Shown here in pieces: positions 13,109 to 13,809 of a stretch of DNA of 13,809 nucleotides. This DNA is from Methanospirillum hungatei (GTDB lineage: Archaea > Halobacteriota > Methanomicrobia > Methanomicrobiales > Methanospirillaceae). The notes beneath the pieces were generated by a model. The model had not been told where the DNA came from. It did no database searches and was given only the letters and a program-made list of their open reading frames with translations. Position numbers and translations under genes: made by a program. Within the stretch, counting starts at the first letter, position 1. Each line of letters begins with the position of its first letter. Where the stretch lies: positions 1 to 13,809 of the forward strand of contig NZ_JAIWNS010000138.1 in NCBI RefSeq assembly GCF_020216685.1, given 5' to 3'.

Positions 13109-13809
13109 GTGATCGCGATAATCCCCGTACTCTTTGTTGATGACAATCGGGAGCTCTCCAATATCTTCCAGTTCTATCTGGAGGAGACCGGATTATTCAC
13201 CGTACATGTATGTCTGGATGGTCAGGATGCACTTGACTACCTGGATACCCATGACATTCAGGTGGTTATCTCTGATTTTGATATGCCTGACATGGATGGG
13301 ATCACCCTTCTGCGGCATATCAGGGAGAGATTCCCAAATCTTCCGTTCATTATGCTCACCGGCAACGACAGCAAGGAAACAGCAATAGAGGCGTTGAATT
13401 CCGGTGCAGATTTTTACCAGAATAAGGCTGAAGACCTTGAAATCCAGGTGCTGGACCTTTCCCACAAGATTACCATCCTCGTAGAGAAAGCACGGGCAGA
13501 GGCCGCTATCCAGAGAAAAGACCTGATCCTGGAGGTGATCGGAAGAACTGCCGGACGTCTCCTCAAGGGAGAGAATTTCTATGCAGAGATGAAGACCACT
13601 CTTGGAGAATTAGGTCAGGTAACCGGGGCGGCAGGGGCATTCATCGGAGATCCCTGCAGTCATCGGGATGAAAGCGGGGCTGAAGGGCCGGATCTTATCA
13701 CCTGGTGGGATGATGAGGGAGAGAAGACGAAAGCTATGCTTTGCGTTCTCTTTGCAGAACTTCTCAGTGCTATGGGGATGGATCACACCGATTGTCCATA
13801 TATGCTTAT
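13109..13809 (+). CDS. Response regulator with receiver domain, C-terminus outside window
   Basis: A receiver (REC) domain occupies about residues 6-125. It has the acidic pair Asp11-Asp12 in LFVDDN, the phosphoacceptor Asp56 in ISDFDMPDMDG, Thr84 in MLTGND and Lys106 in YQNKAED, so the phosphorylation site is intact. A helical linker (about 125-155) leads to a second domain beginning around LLKGENFYAEMKTTLGELGQVTGAAGAFIGD, which may be GAF-like. The frame is open to the last base, so the gene is cut. The GTG at 13109 is the only usable start after the in-frame TGA at 13103. In Methanospirillum-type genomes such receivers are often fused to PAS or GAF sensor modules and a kinase; that part cannot be seen here. 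Its partner kinase is unknown. Confidence 0.88.
   Translation, partial: MIAIIPVLFVDDNRELSNIFQFYLEETGLFTVHVCLDGQDALDYLDTHDIQVVISDFDMPDMDGITLLRHIRERFPNLPFIMLTGNDSKETAIEALNSGADFYQNKAEDLEIQVLDLSHKITILVEKARAEAAIQRKDLILEVIGRTAGRLLKGENFYAEMKTTLGELGQVTGAAGAFIGDPCSHRDESGAEGPDLITWWDDEGEKTKAMLCVLFAELLSAMGMDHTDCPYML

Noticed and set aside
1..13809. CRISPR array, tRNA or rRNA gene, insertion sequence, toxin-antitoxin or defence genes
   Set aside because: No spaced repeat series, tRNA-like folds, transposase motifs or known defence domains were seen on reading the window.

Overview
The window looks like chromosomal DNA of a methanogenic archaeon, most likely a Methanospirillum-like member of the Methanomicrobiales (organism is inference). 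The supports are methenyl-tetrahydromethanopterin cyclohydrolase (mch), a methanogenesis marker protein 12 homologue, an archaeal Orc1/Cdc6, a four-subunit archaeal pyruvate synthase, TATA-like promoter elements, and a membrane-anchored multi-PAS protein of a kind common in that group. Coding density is very high. No RNA gene, insertion sequence, CRISPR array or gene-free stretch over 300 bases was seen.

Layout. 1-2036 (+): the C-terminal part of a membrane multi-PAS sensor whose beginning lies left of the window; it ends in a remnant of a kinase H-box with no ATPase domain. 2046-3567 (-): a two-gene unit with a TIM-barrel AP-endonuclease-2/xylose-isomerase-like protein followed by exonuclease III. 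3698-3889 (+): a 63-residue DUF1858 protein with a CxxC pair. 3936-6086 (-): orc1/cdc6 followed by mch. 6171-7133 (+): a DUF368 membrane protein, related to polyprenyl-phosphate translocases. 7138-9223 (-): a nucleotide-sugar epimerase followed, one base later, by an ApgM-family phosphoglycerate mutase. 9267-10142 (+): methanogenesis marker protein 12. 10183-13035 (+): porC-porD-porA-porB, a tightly packed pyruvate:ferredoxin oxidoreductase operon. 13109 to the right edge (+): the N-terminal part of a response regulator.

How the genes work together. Mch acts in the C1 branch of methanogenesis and Por links acetyl-CoA and CO2 to pyruvate using reduced ferredoxin. The mutase and the epimerase would serve gluconeogenesis and surface-glycan precursor synthesis, and the DUF368 protein may recycle the lipid carrier for such glycans. 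Signalling genes flank the segment on both sides.

The window is mostly core metabolism. I do not see an unmistakable new defence or mobile system. The most interesting signals are two perfect 7-bp inverted repeats placed upstream of porC and of orc1/cdc6, a porC promoter with an unusual TTG start, a kinase-less PAS protein with a shifted H-box, substituted metal-ligand positions in the TIM-barrel partner of exonuclease III, and T-tracts that begin at or within stop codons.
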